61,503 nucleotides of DNA, taken from positions 1-61,503 of the forward strand of contig BMJD01000026.1 in assembly GCA_014642895.1 (NCBI GenBank). Reading direction: 5' to 3'. This document shows positions 48,168-56,048 of this stretch, piece after piece; position 1 is the stretch's first letter, and the number at the start of each line of letters is the position of its first letter. The stretch is from Lentibacillus populi. GTDB lineage: Bacteria; Bacillota; Bacilli; Bacillales; Amphibacillaceae. The translations under genes and the position numbers were made by a program. The notes beneath the pieces were generated by a model. It was not told the DNA's origin and did not search any database. It saw only the letters and a list, made by a program, of their open reading frames with translations.

Positions 48168-49293
48168 TGTTTTTCCTCCTATATGCATTTACCAAATCAC
48201 TAACTTCTTCATCCTTGCTTGCGGTAAACGTCACATGCCCCATTTTTCGTTTTGGCTTAACGCCAGCTTTTCCATACAAATGGAAGGATCCCTTTTCCAG
48301 GACCGGCATTTTCGTTAATGCATGCTCCATATCGTCACCAAGAATATTCACCATTGCCGCTTTTTGAAGCTGTCTTACTGGGGTTAACGGCAACCCGCAA
48401 ATTGCGCGAATATGCTGCCCGAATTGTGATATATTACACGCTTCAATTGTGTAATGGCCAGAATTATGCGGCCTCGGTGCCATTTCATTTAAGTAGATTT
48501 CGTCCCCTTTTACGAACATTTCAATCGCAAATGTACCAACGATCTGCATTTTTTCAGCTAAGATCGTTGCTGCCTCAACCGCTTTAATCCTTACCTGTTC
48601 ACTAATGGATGCCGGGGCTTCAGTCTGATACAGAATATGATCCTTGTGTGTATTCTCTGCAATCGGAAAAATTTCTAATCCGCCATTTTGCGTTCTCGTA
48701 AACACAACCGAGATTTCTTTATCAAACGGCACCCATTGTTCGATAATGCAATGCTGGTGCTTTTCAGTGAATTCGATTGCCTCTTGTTCTTCGCTTTTCC
48801 CGGTCAGTTTGAGTTGACCCTTGCCGTCGTAACCGCCACGGCATGTTTTGATTACAGCGGGAAATGTGGTGTTTTCTAAAGCAGTCTTGCATTCTTCCCC
48901 GTTTGTTACGATCGAAAAGTCTGGAACCGGTAATCCCGCTTCCTTCATTTGCTGTTTCTCTTTTTCCCGATTTTGCGTGACCTCCAAGACATGTGCACCT
49001 TGTGGCAGTTTTCCCTTTGCTTCGATATATTTAGCGGCTGTAAGGTCAACATTTTCAAATTCGTATGTGACCACATCACTGATTTCCGTCAGCTTCTTAA
49101 TTGCTTCCATATCGTCGTATGCCGCAACAATATGTTCATCCGCTACTTGCGCTGTCGGACAATTTGGTGTTGGATCAAGAACCGCAATCGTATACCCCAT
49201 ATGCCGCGCCGCAATTGCCATCATTCTTCCAAGCTGTCCGCCGCCAATAATGCCGATCATCTTTGGTGGTAAAATCACATTATTTTTTTGCAA
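48160..49293 (-). CDS. purK: 5-(carboxyamino)imidazole ribonucleotide synthase PurK
   Basis: This 377-residue ATP-grasp enzyme carboxylates AIR using bicarbonate. [51 protein letters not shown] and [21 protein letters not shown] are the family blocks. The probable start is TTG at 49293 after GAGGGAAGATC, which overlaps the purE end by 14 bp. The more internal GTG/ATG options lose the coupling. Confidence 0.95.
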   Translation of the reverse strand: MQKNNVILPPKMIGIIGGGQLGRMMAIAARHMGYTIAVLDPTPNCPTAQVADEHIVAAYDDMEAIKKLTEISDVVTYEFENVDLTAAKYIEAKGKLPQGAHVLEVTQNREKEKQQMKEAGLPVPDFSIVTNGEECKTALENTTFPAVIKTCRGGYDGKGQLKLTGKSEEQEAIEFTEKHQHCIIEQWVPFDKEISVVFTRTQNGGLEIFPIAENTHKDHILYQTEAPASISEQVRIKAVEAATILAEKMQIVGTFAIEMFVKGDEIYLNEMAPRPHNSGHYTIEACNISQFGQHIRAICGLPLTPVRQLQKAAMVNILGDDMEHALTKMPVLEKGSFHLYGKAGVKPKRKMGHVTFTASKDEEVSDLVNAYRRKNND

Positions 49294-49771
49294 GATCTTC
49301 CCTCATTTCCGCAACCTTTGCCTGCATTTTGTCACGATACTGCGTTAGTCTCCCCACAACATCATCGTTAAAAGCCCCGATCATTTGTGCAGCCAGGATT
49401 CCAGCGTTTATCGCACCTGCCTTACCAATGGCTACCGTCGCTGTTGGAACACCACCAGGCATTTGCACAATGGATAACAAGGAATCAAGCCCATTCAATG
49501 CCTTGCTTTGAACGGGAACACCAATAACAGGCAATGTCGTTTGTGCTGCCACCATTCCCGGCAGATGTGCTGCGCCACCCGCACCAGCAACAATCACCTT
49601 CAAACCACGTTCCCGGGCTGATTTTGCATAGTTGAACATCTCATCTGGTGTCCGATGGGCGGAAATAATCTCTTTTTCATACGGGATCTGCAATTCATCC
49701 AGCACGTCACATGTATGCTTCATTGTTTCCCAATCCGATATACTGCCCATGATTACGCCAACAAGCGCCAT
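49280..49771 (-). CDS. purE: 5-(carboxyamino)imidazole ribonucleotide mutase PurE
   Basis: This 163-residue class I PurE moves the carboxyl group from N5 to C4. [40 protein letters not shown] and [28 protein letters not shown] are the signature blocks. It is the first gene of the purEKBCSQLFMNHD operon, preceded by a riboswitch leader. GAGGGGTAAA precedes its ATG. Confidence 0.97.
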   Translation of the reverse strand: MALVGVIMGSISDWETMKHTCDVLDELQIPYEKEIISAHRTPDEMFNYAKSARERGLKVIVAGAGGAAHLPGMVAAQTTLPVIGVPVQSKALNGLDSLLSIVQMPGGVPTATVAIGKAGAINAGILAAQMIGAFNDDVVGRLTQYRDKMQAKVAEMREDLAKK

Positions 49772-49814
49772 TTTACCCCTCTTTTCATGTGAAATTTCCT
49801 AGCTTGATGAACGA

Positions 49815-49950
49815 GATGTGAACTTCAGCACTTTTATGCCGTTTTTCAGCATTTTCTTCTAGAACTTCAGCACTTTTATTCCAAAATCCAGCATTTTCAT
49901 GTCGAGGTTCAGCCATTTCGTATCTATCTTCAGCATTTCTCCTTTTTCCA
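49815..49950. repeat. Tandem 21-nt repeat array (TTCAGCA core) in the purE leader
   Basis: The TTCAGCA-type core begins at 49824, 49845, 49866, 49887 (TCCAGCA), 49908 (TTCAGCC) and 49929: six units with an exact period of 21 nt. Units alternate between CACTTTTAT and CATTTTC forms. The array lies between the attenuator terminator and purE. A minus-strand frame through it gives a 7-residue repeat, but it has no credible start and overlaps the riboswitch, so it is not taken as a gene. Confidence 0.9.
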
Positions 49951-49952
49951 TT

Positions 49953-50005
49953 AAAAAAGTCTATTCGTCTCCCCTCTATTATGAGAGAAGATGAATAGAC
50001 TTTTT
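49953..50005 (-). terminator. Attenuator terminator of the pur operon riboswitch
   Basis: On the minus strand AGTCTATTC(ATCTTCTCTC) pairs with (GAGGGGAGAC)GAATAGACT, a long stem followed by TTTTTT. Its 5' arm CTTCTCTCATA is complementary to the 3' strand of riboswitch helix P1 (TATGAGGGAG, with G-U pairs). The antiterminator and P1 are therefore mutually exclusive. Confidence 0.9.
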
Positions 50006-50051
50006 CAAACATCAACAAACAGATCATTGTTATCAACAACGATTCACCCTC

Positions 50052-50119
50052 CCTCATAGTCCAGCATTTACGGTGCTGGGTAGAAACTTCCAAGCCATAT
50101 TCTCAGGAAATATATGAGG
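50052..50119 (-). promoter_or_regulatory. Purine riboswitch, guanine-type aptamer
   Basis: On the minus strand CCTCATA and TATGAGG form P1. Loop 2 contains GAATATGG, and the core has AAGTTTCTACC. P3 is CCAGCA/TGCTGG around CCGTAAA. The junction reads GGACTATG, with C at the specificity position, which indicates guanine/hypoxanthine rather than adenine. Ligand binding would hold P1, free the terminator arm and switch the operon off. Confidence 0.95.
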
Positions 50120-50147
50120 TACCGTATTTATTTGATTTGATGTCCTT

Positions 50148-50224
50148 AGCATAGCAAACGGCCTCCATACATGTCAACACAAAATCGAACAATAGATAAT
50201 TAACACTGATTAACGTTCGGTTTT
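50148..50224 (-). promoter_or_regulatory. pur operon promoter with two PurR boxes
   Basis: On the minus strand TTGACA (50172-50177) and TATGCT (50148-50153) are 18 nt apart. Upstream, AAAACCGAACGTT (50212-50224) and the inverted ATTGTTCGATTTT (50181-50193) match the PurBox consensus as a divergent pair. PurR would repress here and be relieved by PRPP. The operon thus has PurR control of initiation plus riboswitch control of elongation. Confidence 0.85.
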
Positions 50225-50320
50225 TAAACTTAAGAACCTAATCGGGCCCACCGTTCACATGAATGACTGCCCTGTAACAGATGAAAACAAACCGTTGATA
50301 TCTCCACCTAAAGCTAACAA

Positions 50321-50358
50321 TAAAAACCCTGTTAGCGAACATTATCGTTAACAGGGTC
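50321..50358 (-). terminator. Intrinsic terminator of the yebE-type gene
   Basis: On the minus strand ACCCTGTTAACGA pairs with TCGCTAACAGGGT, followed by TTTTATTG. Confidence 0.88.
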
Positions 50359-50420
50359 CTTTATATCTGCATTTCAATTCATAAGTAGTACTTCCCAAAG
50401 TGTCATAAGGATTATTCCTG

Positions 50421-51023
50421 CTATTCTAGATTTGAACCTGTAAATTGCGATTGTGCACCAGGTTTACTACCTACAGATCCCTTTTTGCCCAATCGTCCTC
50501 GCCGTACCTGTTTCACCCAAAAACCACCATGAATTTGCTTTGGTTCATATGAGATAATAAATGCTTTTGGATCAATGGTTTTAATTGTCTCATACAGTTT
50601 CAGCTCGTATTTTCTTGGAGTAAGAATTTGCATAGCCAAACGATCCCCGTCCATTCCATAAGCAAACCAGCTTGTCACACCATATCCTTTATCTCGTAAC
50701 TTCCGAGTAAATTCAATGTCTGGATTGGATGAAATAACATTGACCGTTATGTAACCGAGCGCCAGTTTTTCCTCAATTTTTGTCCCGACAATCACACCAA
50801 TCCCAAACCCAACCGCATATGCGATAATATTTTGGATCTGGTTTAAATTATCAAGCACCAGACCTAAACCTAAAACATAAACAACGATTTCAAACATACT
50901 AACAAATGCGGCTAAATACCTGCGCCCTTTCAATGTCAAAATCATTCGCATCGTCGAGAATGAGACATAAACAATATTAATGACAAGAATAATGGCAACC
51001 ATTACATATGCATTACTCAGCAC
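50421..51023 (-). CDS. yebE: UPF0316/DUF2179 membrane protein (YebE-like)
   Basis: This 200-residue protein has three N-terminal helices ([55 protein letters not shown]) and the G-T-K-I-E-E-K turn. A cytosolic DUF2179 domain ([52 protein letters not shown]) resembles the small-ligand-binding domain also found in YitT-type proteins. It lies upstream of purE as in B. subtilis. GTG at 51023 is the start, after GGGGGA. Function unknown. Confidence 0.88.
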   Translation of the reverse strand: MLSNAYVMVAIILVINIVYVSFSTMRMILTLKGRRYLAAFVSMFEIVVYVLGLGLVLDNLNQIQNIIAYAVGFGIGVIVGTKIEEKLALGYITVNVISSNPDIEFTRKLRDKGYGVTSWFAYGMDGDRLAMQILTPRKYELKLYETIKTIDPKAFIISYEPKQIHGGFWVKQVRRGRLGKKGSVGSKPGAQSQFTGSNLE

Positions 51024-51053
51024 AACAAATTCCCCCGAACGTTTATTTTAATA

Positions 51054-51142
51054 GGTAAGAAAGTATAAGAATACGGGCTCTATTCCGCACATGTCAGAGT
51101 AGGCCACGTCCAGCACAAGCGCCCAGCTCTTGCGCCTTTGTT
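51054..51142 (-). repeat. Dispersed repeat, short form (copy 4)
   Basis: On the minus strand it reads AGGCGCAAGAGCTGGGCGCTTG, then TGCTGGACGTGGCCTACTC, then the family tail with GCGGAATAGAG and TTATACTTTCTTACC. The whole central structured part of copies 1-3 is missing, leaving the outer arms plus the tail. Confidence 0.75.
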
Positions 51143-51251
51143 CAATATACACAAATCCCCCCAAAATTAAATACTATGACATTCACCCAGTTAAAATAAC
51201 CTGCATAACCTATTGCATATCATCTAATTCAGGAACAAAGAGGGTGTAATA

Positions 51252-51683
51252 ATGGATCCGTTTAAACAAATGGCTGATTGGAAAAAGAATATGGATACAT
51301 TTTTTGGCGAAAATTTTTGGAACGAGTTTGAAGGTATTATAAAACCTACTATTCCACAAATCAACATGTATCAAACGGAAAATGAGGTTACATGCCTGAT
51401 AAGTATTCCCGGATTAACCGATTTAAACAAAGTGGATATATATGTGGATTACACGGTGCTTGAAATAAATGGGGTAATAGATGTTAATCATAGTGGCGGA
51501 ACAGTGCTAAACGAGGAAATTTTGCAAGGCGTATTTGAACGAAAAATAAATCTGCCATTTCCAGTAAGGTCGGACAAAATAAAAGCAAGTTACCGGGATG
51601 GGATTGTGTTTATTCAATTATACCGCTTGATTTCAAACACCAGCAGCAAACATCGTGTACCAGTCAAATTGCTTGCAGATTGA
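51252..51683 (+). CDS. Hsp20/alpha-crystallin-like protein
   Basis: This 143-residue protein has an Hsp20-type core: INMYQTENEVTCLISIPGLTDLNKVDIYVDYTVLEINGVI, LQGVFERKINLPFPVRSDKIKASYRDGIVFIQLYRL. The opening MDPFKQMADWKKNMDTFFGENFWNEF is also typical. The classical C-terminal I-x-I motif is absent, which resembles spore-associated Hsp20-like proteins such as GerT or CotM rather than a standard chaperone. GAGGGTG precedes the ATG. It is monocistronic, with its own terminator. Confidence 0.8.
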   Translation: MDPFKQMADWKKNMDTFFGENFWNEFEGIIKPTIPQINMYQTENEVTCLISIPGLTDLNKVDIYVDYTVLEINGVIDVNHSGGTVLNEEILQGVFERKINLPFPVRSDKIKASYRDGIVFIQLYRLISNTSSKHRVPVKLLAD

Positions 51684-51703
51684 TGAACATGTATTTCTCT
51701 AAC

Positions 51704-51737
51704 GGGCTGGAATCAGCGGGATATTCAGCCCTTTATT
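51704..51737 (+). terminator. Intrinsic terminator of the Hsp20-like gene
   Basis: GGGCTG pairs with CAGCCC across a 16-nt loop, followed by TTTATTAT. Confidence 0.7.
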
Positions 51738-51885
51738 ATATAACTGAATAGGTCTGTTAAACATTGACCTATCCTTAAGTCTTTTTTGAAATTCTTCCAA
51801 GGTAAACAATATTCCTTCTCATGTAAAAATTTCCCTTTTAAAAACTTTCCAATAGTACGTAATATGAATTAGGAAGTTTATCGGT

Positions 51886-51938
51886 GAAAAAGGTTGTCCA
51901 TGTGAGCAAATTCGTTTGATCCTTGATGGACAACCTTT
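51886..51938 (-). terminator. Intrinsic terminator of the DUF2922-YvrJ pair
   Basis: On the minus strand AAAGGTTGTCCAT pairs perfectly with ATGGACAACCTTT (13 bp), followed by TTCACC. Confidence 0.8.
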
Positions 51939-51941
51939 CCA

Positions 51942-52076
51942 TTATTTCATTCTTTCCGGCAATGCATGTATCGATTCGATTAGGGTGTTGAGTTTTCCTT
52001 CAATTCGATGCAACAAATAAAATGTCACGACAATCGGAAAGCCAACCTCTGTTACAAACGACATCCACGCCTCCAT
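51942..52076 (-). CDS. YvrJ family small protein
   Basis: This 44-residue protein has one membrane helix (SFVTEVGFPIVVTFYLLHRIE) and a short amphipathic tail (KLNTLIESIHALPERMK). The GFPI-V-x-x-YLLxRIExKL pattern is diagnostic of YvrJ. GGAGGG lies 7 nt before the ATG at 52076. It follows the DUF2922 gene, its common companion. Function unknown. Confidence 0.88.
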   Translation of the reverse strand: MEAWMSFVTEVGFPIVVTFYLLHRIEGKLNTLIESIHALPERMK

Positions 52077-52168
52077 ATATGCTCCCTCCGATCTTTTGAA
52101 AAAATGAAACCAAGGCCAAGCCACTGGTCATAGGAAGAAAATTATTGGGCAAATCCTTCCTGCTCTAA

Positions 52169-52387
52169 TTAAACAGATTCGATCTCCTCTACGTTGTGCT
52201 CCACAAAACGGGCTCCTTTTATCGAAACAAGATCCCCACCTGAACCAGTAAAAGAATTTTGTACCAGGATTTCTTTCATTTCACTTTTTACAGCAGTCGG
52301 GGCAACTGGTTCAATCGGTGTTTCCAATGCATAAGTGACGATTTTGCCATGCTCATTCAAAAATTTAAGCTCAAGCTTTTTCAACAT
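52169..52387 (-). CDS. DUF2922 family protein
   Basis: This 72-residue protein starts with an ATG after GGAGGGG. KKLELKFLNEHGKIVTYALETPIEP, the central AVKSEMKEILVQNSF and the final VSIKGARFVEHNVEEIE fit DUF2922, usually found with DUF1659 and YvrJ. A DUF1659 gene is not seen in the roughly 190 bp upstream. Instead a hairpin (CCACTACA/TGTAGTGG) directly precedes the ribosome site. Function unknown. Confidence 0.85.
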   Translation of the reverse strand: MLKKLELKFLNEHGKIVTYALETPIEPVAPTAVKSEMKEILVQNSFTGSGGDLVSIKGARFVEHNVEEIESV

Positions 52388-52561
52388 CTCCCCTCCTTTC
52401 ACCACTACAATCGAATAATGTGTAGTGGAAAGTGGCAAGGTTATGTAAATAACTTAGTTTGAACCAGGCTGCCCCATTTGCGTGATAAAAAACGATTATA
52501 ATTATAAGGAAGCTGGAAAGGGTCGATAAAAGGAGATGTTTCGTGCTTCGGTTCGTTACCT

Positions 52562-52745
52562 GTTGATATTGCACAGTACGGTTGATGTTTGGTGATTCTC
52601 TGTTGAAGTTACATGATTCACTGTTGATGTTTGGCCATTCTCTGTTGATGTTACATGATTCACTGTTGATGTTTGGCTATTCTCTGTTGAAGTTACATGA
52701 TTTACTGTTGATGTTTGGCCATTCTCTGTTGATGTTGACGCGCTT
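52562..52745. repeat. Tandem 21-nt repeat array (CTGTTGA core)
   Basis: GTTGA begins at 52562, 52581, 52602, 52623, 52644, 52665, 52686, 52707 and 52728. After the first step of 19 every step is exactly 21 nt. Two unit types alternate (TGTTTGG..ATTCT and AGTTACATGATT), giving a 42-nt higher-order period. A plus-strand frame gives a 7-residue repeat rich in Leu, Met and His, but it has no ribosome site or family, so it is not called a gene. The array lies between the divergently placed DUF2922 gene and the end of the MOSC gene. Confidence 0.9.
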
Positions 52746-52872
52746 CTGCAGATGTTATACGCATTACTGTAATTGCTGCAATCTCCACGCCGATTTTCTT
52801 ACGCCAAGCAGGTGAGCCCTGCCATTATAAGTTTAATAAAGAGCCTTCTGCACCGACAGAAAACTCCTTAAA

Positions 52873-53586
52873 CTAGTTTTTATTCGGTCCATACACTCGT
52901 TTTTCAATAGAAGATTCCCTCCCGGCCAACCGTTTATGTAACGTACGTTTCCAGTTCTCCGCTAAAAATTCACAGGATGCCAGTTCTTCAGCAAGCATTA
53001 CATCACCTTTTTTAACGTACATGACCTCATTACAAGCTGCGATTGTCCAGTTCGGATATGGGCGTTCCACCAATTCCAGCTCCATACCAGCTTGCACAAA
53101 CCCTTCTTGTAATACTCGGAAATACCAGCCTGTCCGTCCGCTATTTTGGATGCGGAGGGCAAAATCAATAATCCGAAAACGGCGGGCAGGTTTCCAGCAA
53201 GGGCGGCGGGGCTGTGAGACTTGAATAATGGTATCACCGAACTTATATGTATCACCAATACAAACGGATTTCTCATCCATATTCATGACAGAAAGGTTTT
53301 CTCCCATTGCACCTACGCCGATCGAAGCCAAATCAAGCTCCCGCCGCCAATCATCGTAATGGTTCATTGGGTAGGAAAATATCGCCTTTTCCGGTCCGCC
53401 ATGATTTTTGGTGTCCGCCACTTCGTCTTCTGCTAATCCGCTTTTCCCCAGCCATACTTTTGCATCAACCGTATTTTTAAACATACCACTTTCCCATAGC
53501 CTGTCCATCCGCTCTTCCTCGTTAGGCCGACCCATTTTTTTCACTTTACCTGTCAGTAATTTATCTACATACGGTGCATTCATCAT
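52873..53586 (-). CDS. MOSC domain protein (YiiM-like)
   Basis: This 237-residue protein has the MOSC core: LAEDEVADTKNHGGPEKAIFSYP, GAMGENLSVMNMDEKSVCIGDTYKFGDTIIQVSQPRRPCWK, with the conserved Cys in RPCWK. A C-terminal helical 3-alpha segment follows. MOSC proteins carry sulfur or molybdenum cofactor and detoxify N-hydroxylated compounds, as with YiiM/YuaD. The ATG at 53586 (or 53583) has AGGAGG immediately upstream. A frame extending to 53652 has no ribosome site and enters a repeat. Confidence 0.92.
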   Translation of the reverse strand: MMNAPYVDKLLTGKVKKMGRPNEEERMDRLWESGMFKNTVDAKVWLGKSGLAEDEVADTKNHGGPEKAIFSYPMNHYDDWRRELDLASIGVGAMGENLSVMNMDEKSVCIGDTYKFGDTIIQVSQPRRPCWKPARRFRIIDFALRIQNSGRTGWYFRVLQEGFVQAGMELELVERPYPNWTIAACNEVMYVKKGDVMLAEELASCEFLAENWKRTLHKRLAGRESSIEKRVYGPNKN

Positions 53587-53617
53587 GTTTCCTCCTGTCA
53601 AATATGATATAGTAAAC

Positions 53618-53710
53618 GAAGGCGTAAACGTCCGTTTCGCGACTGGACGCATGAAACATCCTGCTCTGCCATAAGCTGAATAAAGTCTAGATTTATATAA
53701 TTTCTTATCT
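53618..53710 (+). repeat. Dispersed repeat, short degenerate form (copy 5)
   Basis: It begins AAGGCGTAAACGTCCG and GACTGGACGC, then CTCTGCCATAAGCTGAATAAAG and a tail TTATATAATTTCTTA. These align with the outer arm and tail of copies 1 and 3, with the centre missing and many changes. It lies just upstream of the MOSC gene. Confidence 0.55.
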
Positions 53711-53778
53711 CTTAAAAAATACTATTTCTAGTTTACTGCAAATACTGTAAAAAAACTATCTACTGCGGGGGAATCGGC

Positions 53779-54309
53779 ATGAATAACGTACTAAAAAAAG
53801 CTACATTTGCAGGGGGATGCTTCTGGTGTATGGTAAAACCATTTGATCAATGGGACGGAATTCACCGCGTTGTCTCGGGCTACACTGGCGGTCATACGGA
53901 AAACCCGACATATGAGGATGTCAAAACAGGTACAACCGGACACTACGAGGCTGTTGAAATAACATATGATCCAGCGCTTATTTCTTATCGCGAAATTGTA
54001 ACGATCTATTGGCAGCAAATTGATCCAACCGATGACGGCGGGCAATTCCATGATCGCGGTGACTCTTACCGTACTGCTATTTTTTATCATGACACGGAGC
54101 AGAAAAGTATTGCTGAAGCATCCAAACAAGAGCTTGATGCAAGTGGGAAATTTGCTAAACCGATTGTTACAAGCATTCTTCCGGCATCAACATTTTATCC
54201 TGCCGAAACATACCATCAGGACTTTTATAAGAAGAACAAACAAGAATATCAAGAAGATCGCGCCAAATCTGGCAGGGATGAATTTATTGAGACTAATTGG
54301 AAGAGTTAA
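53779..54309 (+). CDS. msrA: Peptide-methionine (S)-S-oxide reductase MsrA
   Basis: This 176-residue enzyme repairs oxidised methionine. The catalytic Cys is in [14 protein letters not shown], followed by [31 protein letters not shown] and [13 protein letters not shown]. The usual Glu-Ala after GCFWC is replaced by Met-Val, which is also seen in some bacilli. GGGGGAAT precedes the ATG. No MsrB is fused or adjacent. Confidence 0.95.
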   Translation: MNNVLKKATFAGGCFWCMVKPFDQWDGIHRVVSGYTGGHTENPTYEDVKTGTTGHYEAVEITYDPALISYREIVTIYWQQIDPTDDGGQFHDRGDSYRTAIFYHDTEQKSIAEASKQELDASGKFAKPIVTSILPASTFYPAETYHQDFYKKNKQEYQEDRAKSGRDEFIETNWKS

Positions 54310-54571
54310 CCGGGGTCTTTGGGGAGTACCCCCGAGGATTCCACTATTATCTCTCATTATTCTTTGTACAAACGTCCGGCAATGATTTCACGAATAGTTC
54401 GTTTCATCGACTCTGCTCCCCTGTCATTTCAATCACTTATCGAGGGTATCATCTTCGTCCCAAGCAATTTCCCAAACTTCATCCTGTTTTTAACCCGTAA
54501 CCACCATCATAGCATCACACCTACTCCAAGGTTTTAATCATCATACGAATAAATCCAATAAAGTGAAACTT
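54310..54571. other. Intergenic region with no recognised gene
   Basis: About 260 bp follow msrA. The open frames here lack ribosome sites. On the minus strand a 16-codon frame (MKRTIREIIAGRLYKE) could be the tail of a lost gene. A weak GGGGT..ACCCC hairpin soon after the msrA stop may be its terminator. Confidence 0.35.
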
Positions 54572-54662
54572 CATTTAGTGGGGGTTTTGGCGAACAGGAA
54601 GTGCTAATGCAGGCGAAGGCATGAGGATGTGAGCCACTTATGCCTTCATCCCCCACTGAATG
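54572..54662. other. Nested stem-loop element of unknown type
   Basis: CATTTAGTGGGGG (54572) pairs with CCCCCACTGAATG (54650) over 13 bp with one G-U. Nested inside, GAAGGCAT pairs with ATGCCTTC. Such long imperfect hairpins occur near the ends of IS200/IS605-family elements and in their guide-like RNAs, but no tnpA or tnpB is adjacent. It could be a solo end or a small RNA. Confidence 0.45.
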
Positions 54663-54680
54663 TTAGTTAAGGGCATCACG

Positions 54681-54995
54681 ATGTGGGTCACAAAGACGAA
54701 GTTTGAAAGATTGACGGACGATCAGAGGTGTAGCTTTACGAAAGCTGCTACGCAAAAAAGAAAGACAGATAAGGAGTATCTTAAGAAATTATCTGAAACA
54801 AAACTTGGAAATACAAACCCATCATCAAAACTAAATGATAAAAGTGTTCGTTATATACGGACTTTATATAAGGAGCTTTTGGAAGAGGGGTGCAAAAAAA
54901 CACAATCGCAAAAAGAGTTGGCAATGAAATTTAATGTATCAAGATCAACCATATCTGACATTGTTTTGAGAAGAACATGGAAACATATTGACTGA
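54681..54995 (+). CDS. Helix-turn-helix protein resembling the C-terminal part of HNH endonucleases
   Basis: This basic protein of about 104 residues has LSETKLGNTNPSSKLNDKSVRYIRTLYKELL and then QKELAMKFNVSRSTISDIVLRRTWKHID. The second part is a helix-turn-helix. The S-K-L..I-R..A-x-x-F-x-V-S..T-I..I..x-R-T-W-K pattern recalls the DNA-binding tail of phage and intron HNH homing endonucleases. No HNH nuclease motif is seen, so it is a stand-alone DNA-binding protein or a remnant. Its ribosome site is weak (AAGGGCATCACG). Confidence 0.55.
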   Translation: MWVTKTKFERLTDDQRCSFTKAATQKRKTDKEYLKKLSETKLGNTNPSSKLNDKSVRYIRTLYKELLEEGCKKTQSQKELAMKFNVSRSTISDIVLRRTWKHID

Positions 54996-55007
54996 TTCTT
55001 GGGCTTT

Positions 55008-55023
55008 GTAAATTACGCATAAC
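55008..55023. repeat. 16-bp inverted repeat, left copy
   Basis: GTAAATTACGCATAAC is the exact reverse complement of GTTATGCGTAATTTAC at 57700-57715. The pair brackets the second LXG locus. Confidence 0.75.
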
Positions 55024-55142
55024 CATATCATTATGTACTAAACAACTAAAGCAGCATTAAGGATAAACGCATGTTCGTATATTTTATTGTTCTATTTTAT
55101 AGTATGATAACTTTAAGATTAATAAATAGGAGAGGAATAAAG

Positions 55143-55325
55143 ATGTATTTTAAAAATGATTTTCACCGGGAACTTGCAACAAAACTCATGAATAAATTTG
55201 GTTTTAAAACGTTAGAGGACGATAGAGAATGTGGATCCTTCTGTTATGTGTCTGCAGCTACATATAAAGAAGGATTATTAAGTCGTGTTGGTAGTGAAGG
55301 TGGTATTCAGACAGAGGTTTATTAG
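55143..55325 (+). CDS. Short protein, possibly a truncated DUF6075-like protein
   Basis: This 60-residue protein follows AGGAGAGGAATAAAG. MYFKNDFHRELATKLMNKFGFKTLEDDRECGSFCYVSA recalls the opening of DUF6075 proteins (a Y-F-K-x-x-x-H start and an R-E-x-x-x-F-Y segment). The family normally continues for another 60 residues with a leucine- and tyrosine-rich part. Here the frame ends soon after, so it is probably truncated. Not certain. Confidence 0.45.
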   Translation: MYFKNDFHRELATKLMNKFGFKTLEDDRECGSFCYVSAATYKEGLLSRVGSEGGIQTEVY

Positions 55326-55443
55326 ATGTGTGGGAAATTAATATGGGAATTTATTTCCTCAAAAGCGTTTAAAACCATAAATCATTGTTATAAAATAAAA
55401 GTACGATAAAAATTTTCCGAACAATGAGAAAGGACGATCACAA

Positions 55444-55755
55444 ATAGGTAATACCAGGATTCAAATAGCGGCCCTGTCGGATAAGGCAACAAGATTGCAA
55501 CAAGCGTCTGCAACACTTTCCAACCATATTGCGGAACTGGAAGCATTGAAAACCTATGCCGATAATTTAATGGTTAATGAAGGAATTTGGAAAGGGAAGG
55601 AAGAAAACAAATTTGTTGAACAGTATGCGGATTTAAAAAATGCAATAAAAGCCTATATTTCAAATGCAGAAGATACGAAAGAAACAATAGATGATGATAT
55701 TAGGAGGACGGAATCATTAAAAGCCATTCTGTCGGATAATATGAGTAAAAGGTGA
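55444..55755 (+). CDS. Small helical LXG-partner protein (YwqH-like), start codon uncertain
   Basis: The frame gives RIQIAALSDKATRLQQASATLS, then LEALKTYADNLMVNEGIWKGKEENKFVEQYADLKN, then a helical tail. It resembles the DUF5082-type partners of LXG toxins, with W-K-G at the W-x-G turn. No ATG/GTG fits: AAAGGA lies 9 nt upstream of an ATA at 55444, while the first TTG (55495) would remove 17 residues and has no ribosome site. An ATG-to-ATA change, or real use of ATA, is possible. It is the first gene of the second LXG operon. Confidence 0.55.
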   Translation: MGNTRIQIAALSDKATRLQQASATLSNHIAELEALKTYADNLMVNEGIWKGKEENKFVEQYADLKNAIKAYISNAEDTKETIDDDIRRTESLKAILSDNMSKR

Positions 55756-55760
55756 AGGTG

Positions 55761-56048
55761 ATGGCCAACGAGATTAATATTAAATTTAATGAATTACGGA
55801 AGAACATTGAAAATGTGAGATCCGTTCTTTCTAATTTAAAACCCGGAACTGAAACAGAATTCGATCAAACCAACATAGAAGTATTTGTACAGGATTTAGA
55901 AATGACAAAGCAATCCATAACAATGATTCATCAATACCAAACATTACTTAATTCAGATTTGGATACGCTTGTACATGTAGGTGAGCGTATGCAAGCAACA
56001 GATAAACAATTGGCAAATGAAATGGGGGTGGAAACCAATGGCCCATAA
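55761..56048 (+). CDS. Small helical LXG-partner protein (YwqI-like)
   Basis: This 95-residue helical protein (EINIKFNELRKNIENVRSVLSNL, VFVQDLEMTKQSITMIHQYQTLLNSDLDTLVHVGERM) has the size and position of the DUF5344-like partner that precedes LXG toxins. AAGGTG lies directly before its ATG, and it overlaps the LXG gene by 11 bp. It probably acts as a targeting chaperone for a type VII substrate. Confidence 0.65.
   Translation: MANEINIKFNELRKNIENVRSVLSNLKPGTETEFDQTNIEVFVQDLEMTKQSITMIHQYQTLLNSDLDTLVHVGERMQATDKQLANEMGVETNGP

Noticed and set aside
49785-50093. Minus-strand 102-codon frame with a 7-residue repeat upstream of purE
   Set aside because: It runs through the riboswitch aptamer and attenuator, has no ribosome site, and its repeat is explained by the 21-nt DNA array.
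52582-52815. Plus-strand 77-codon frame with Leu/Met/His heptads
   Set aside because: It is a translation of the 21-nt array. It has no ribosome site and no continuation into a recognisable protein.
54310-54571. Genes in the frames following msrA
   Set aside because: Several overlapping frames exist, but none has a ribosome site or recognisable sequence, and some overlap the msrA end.
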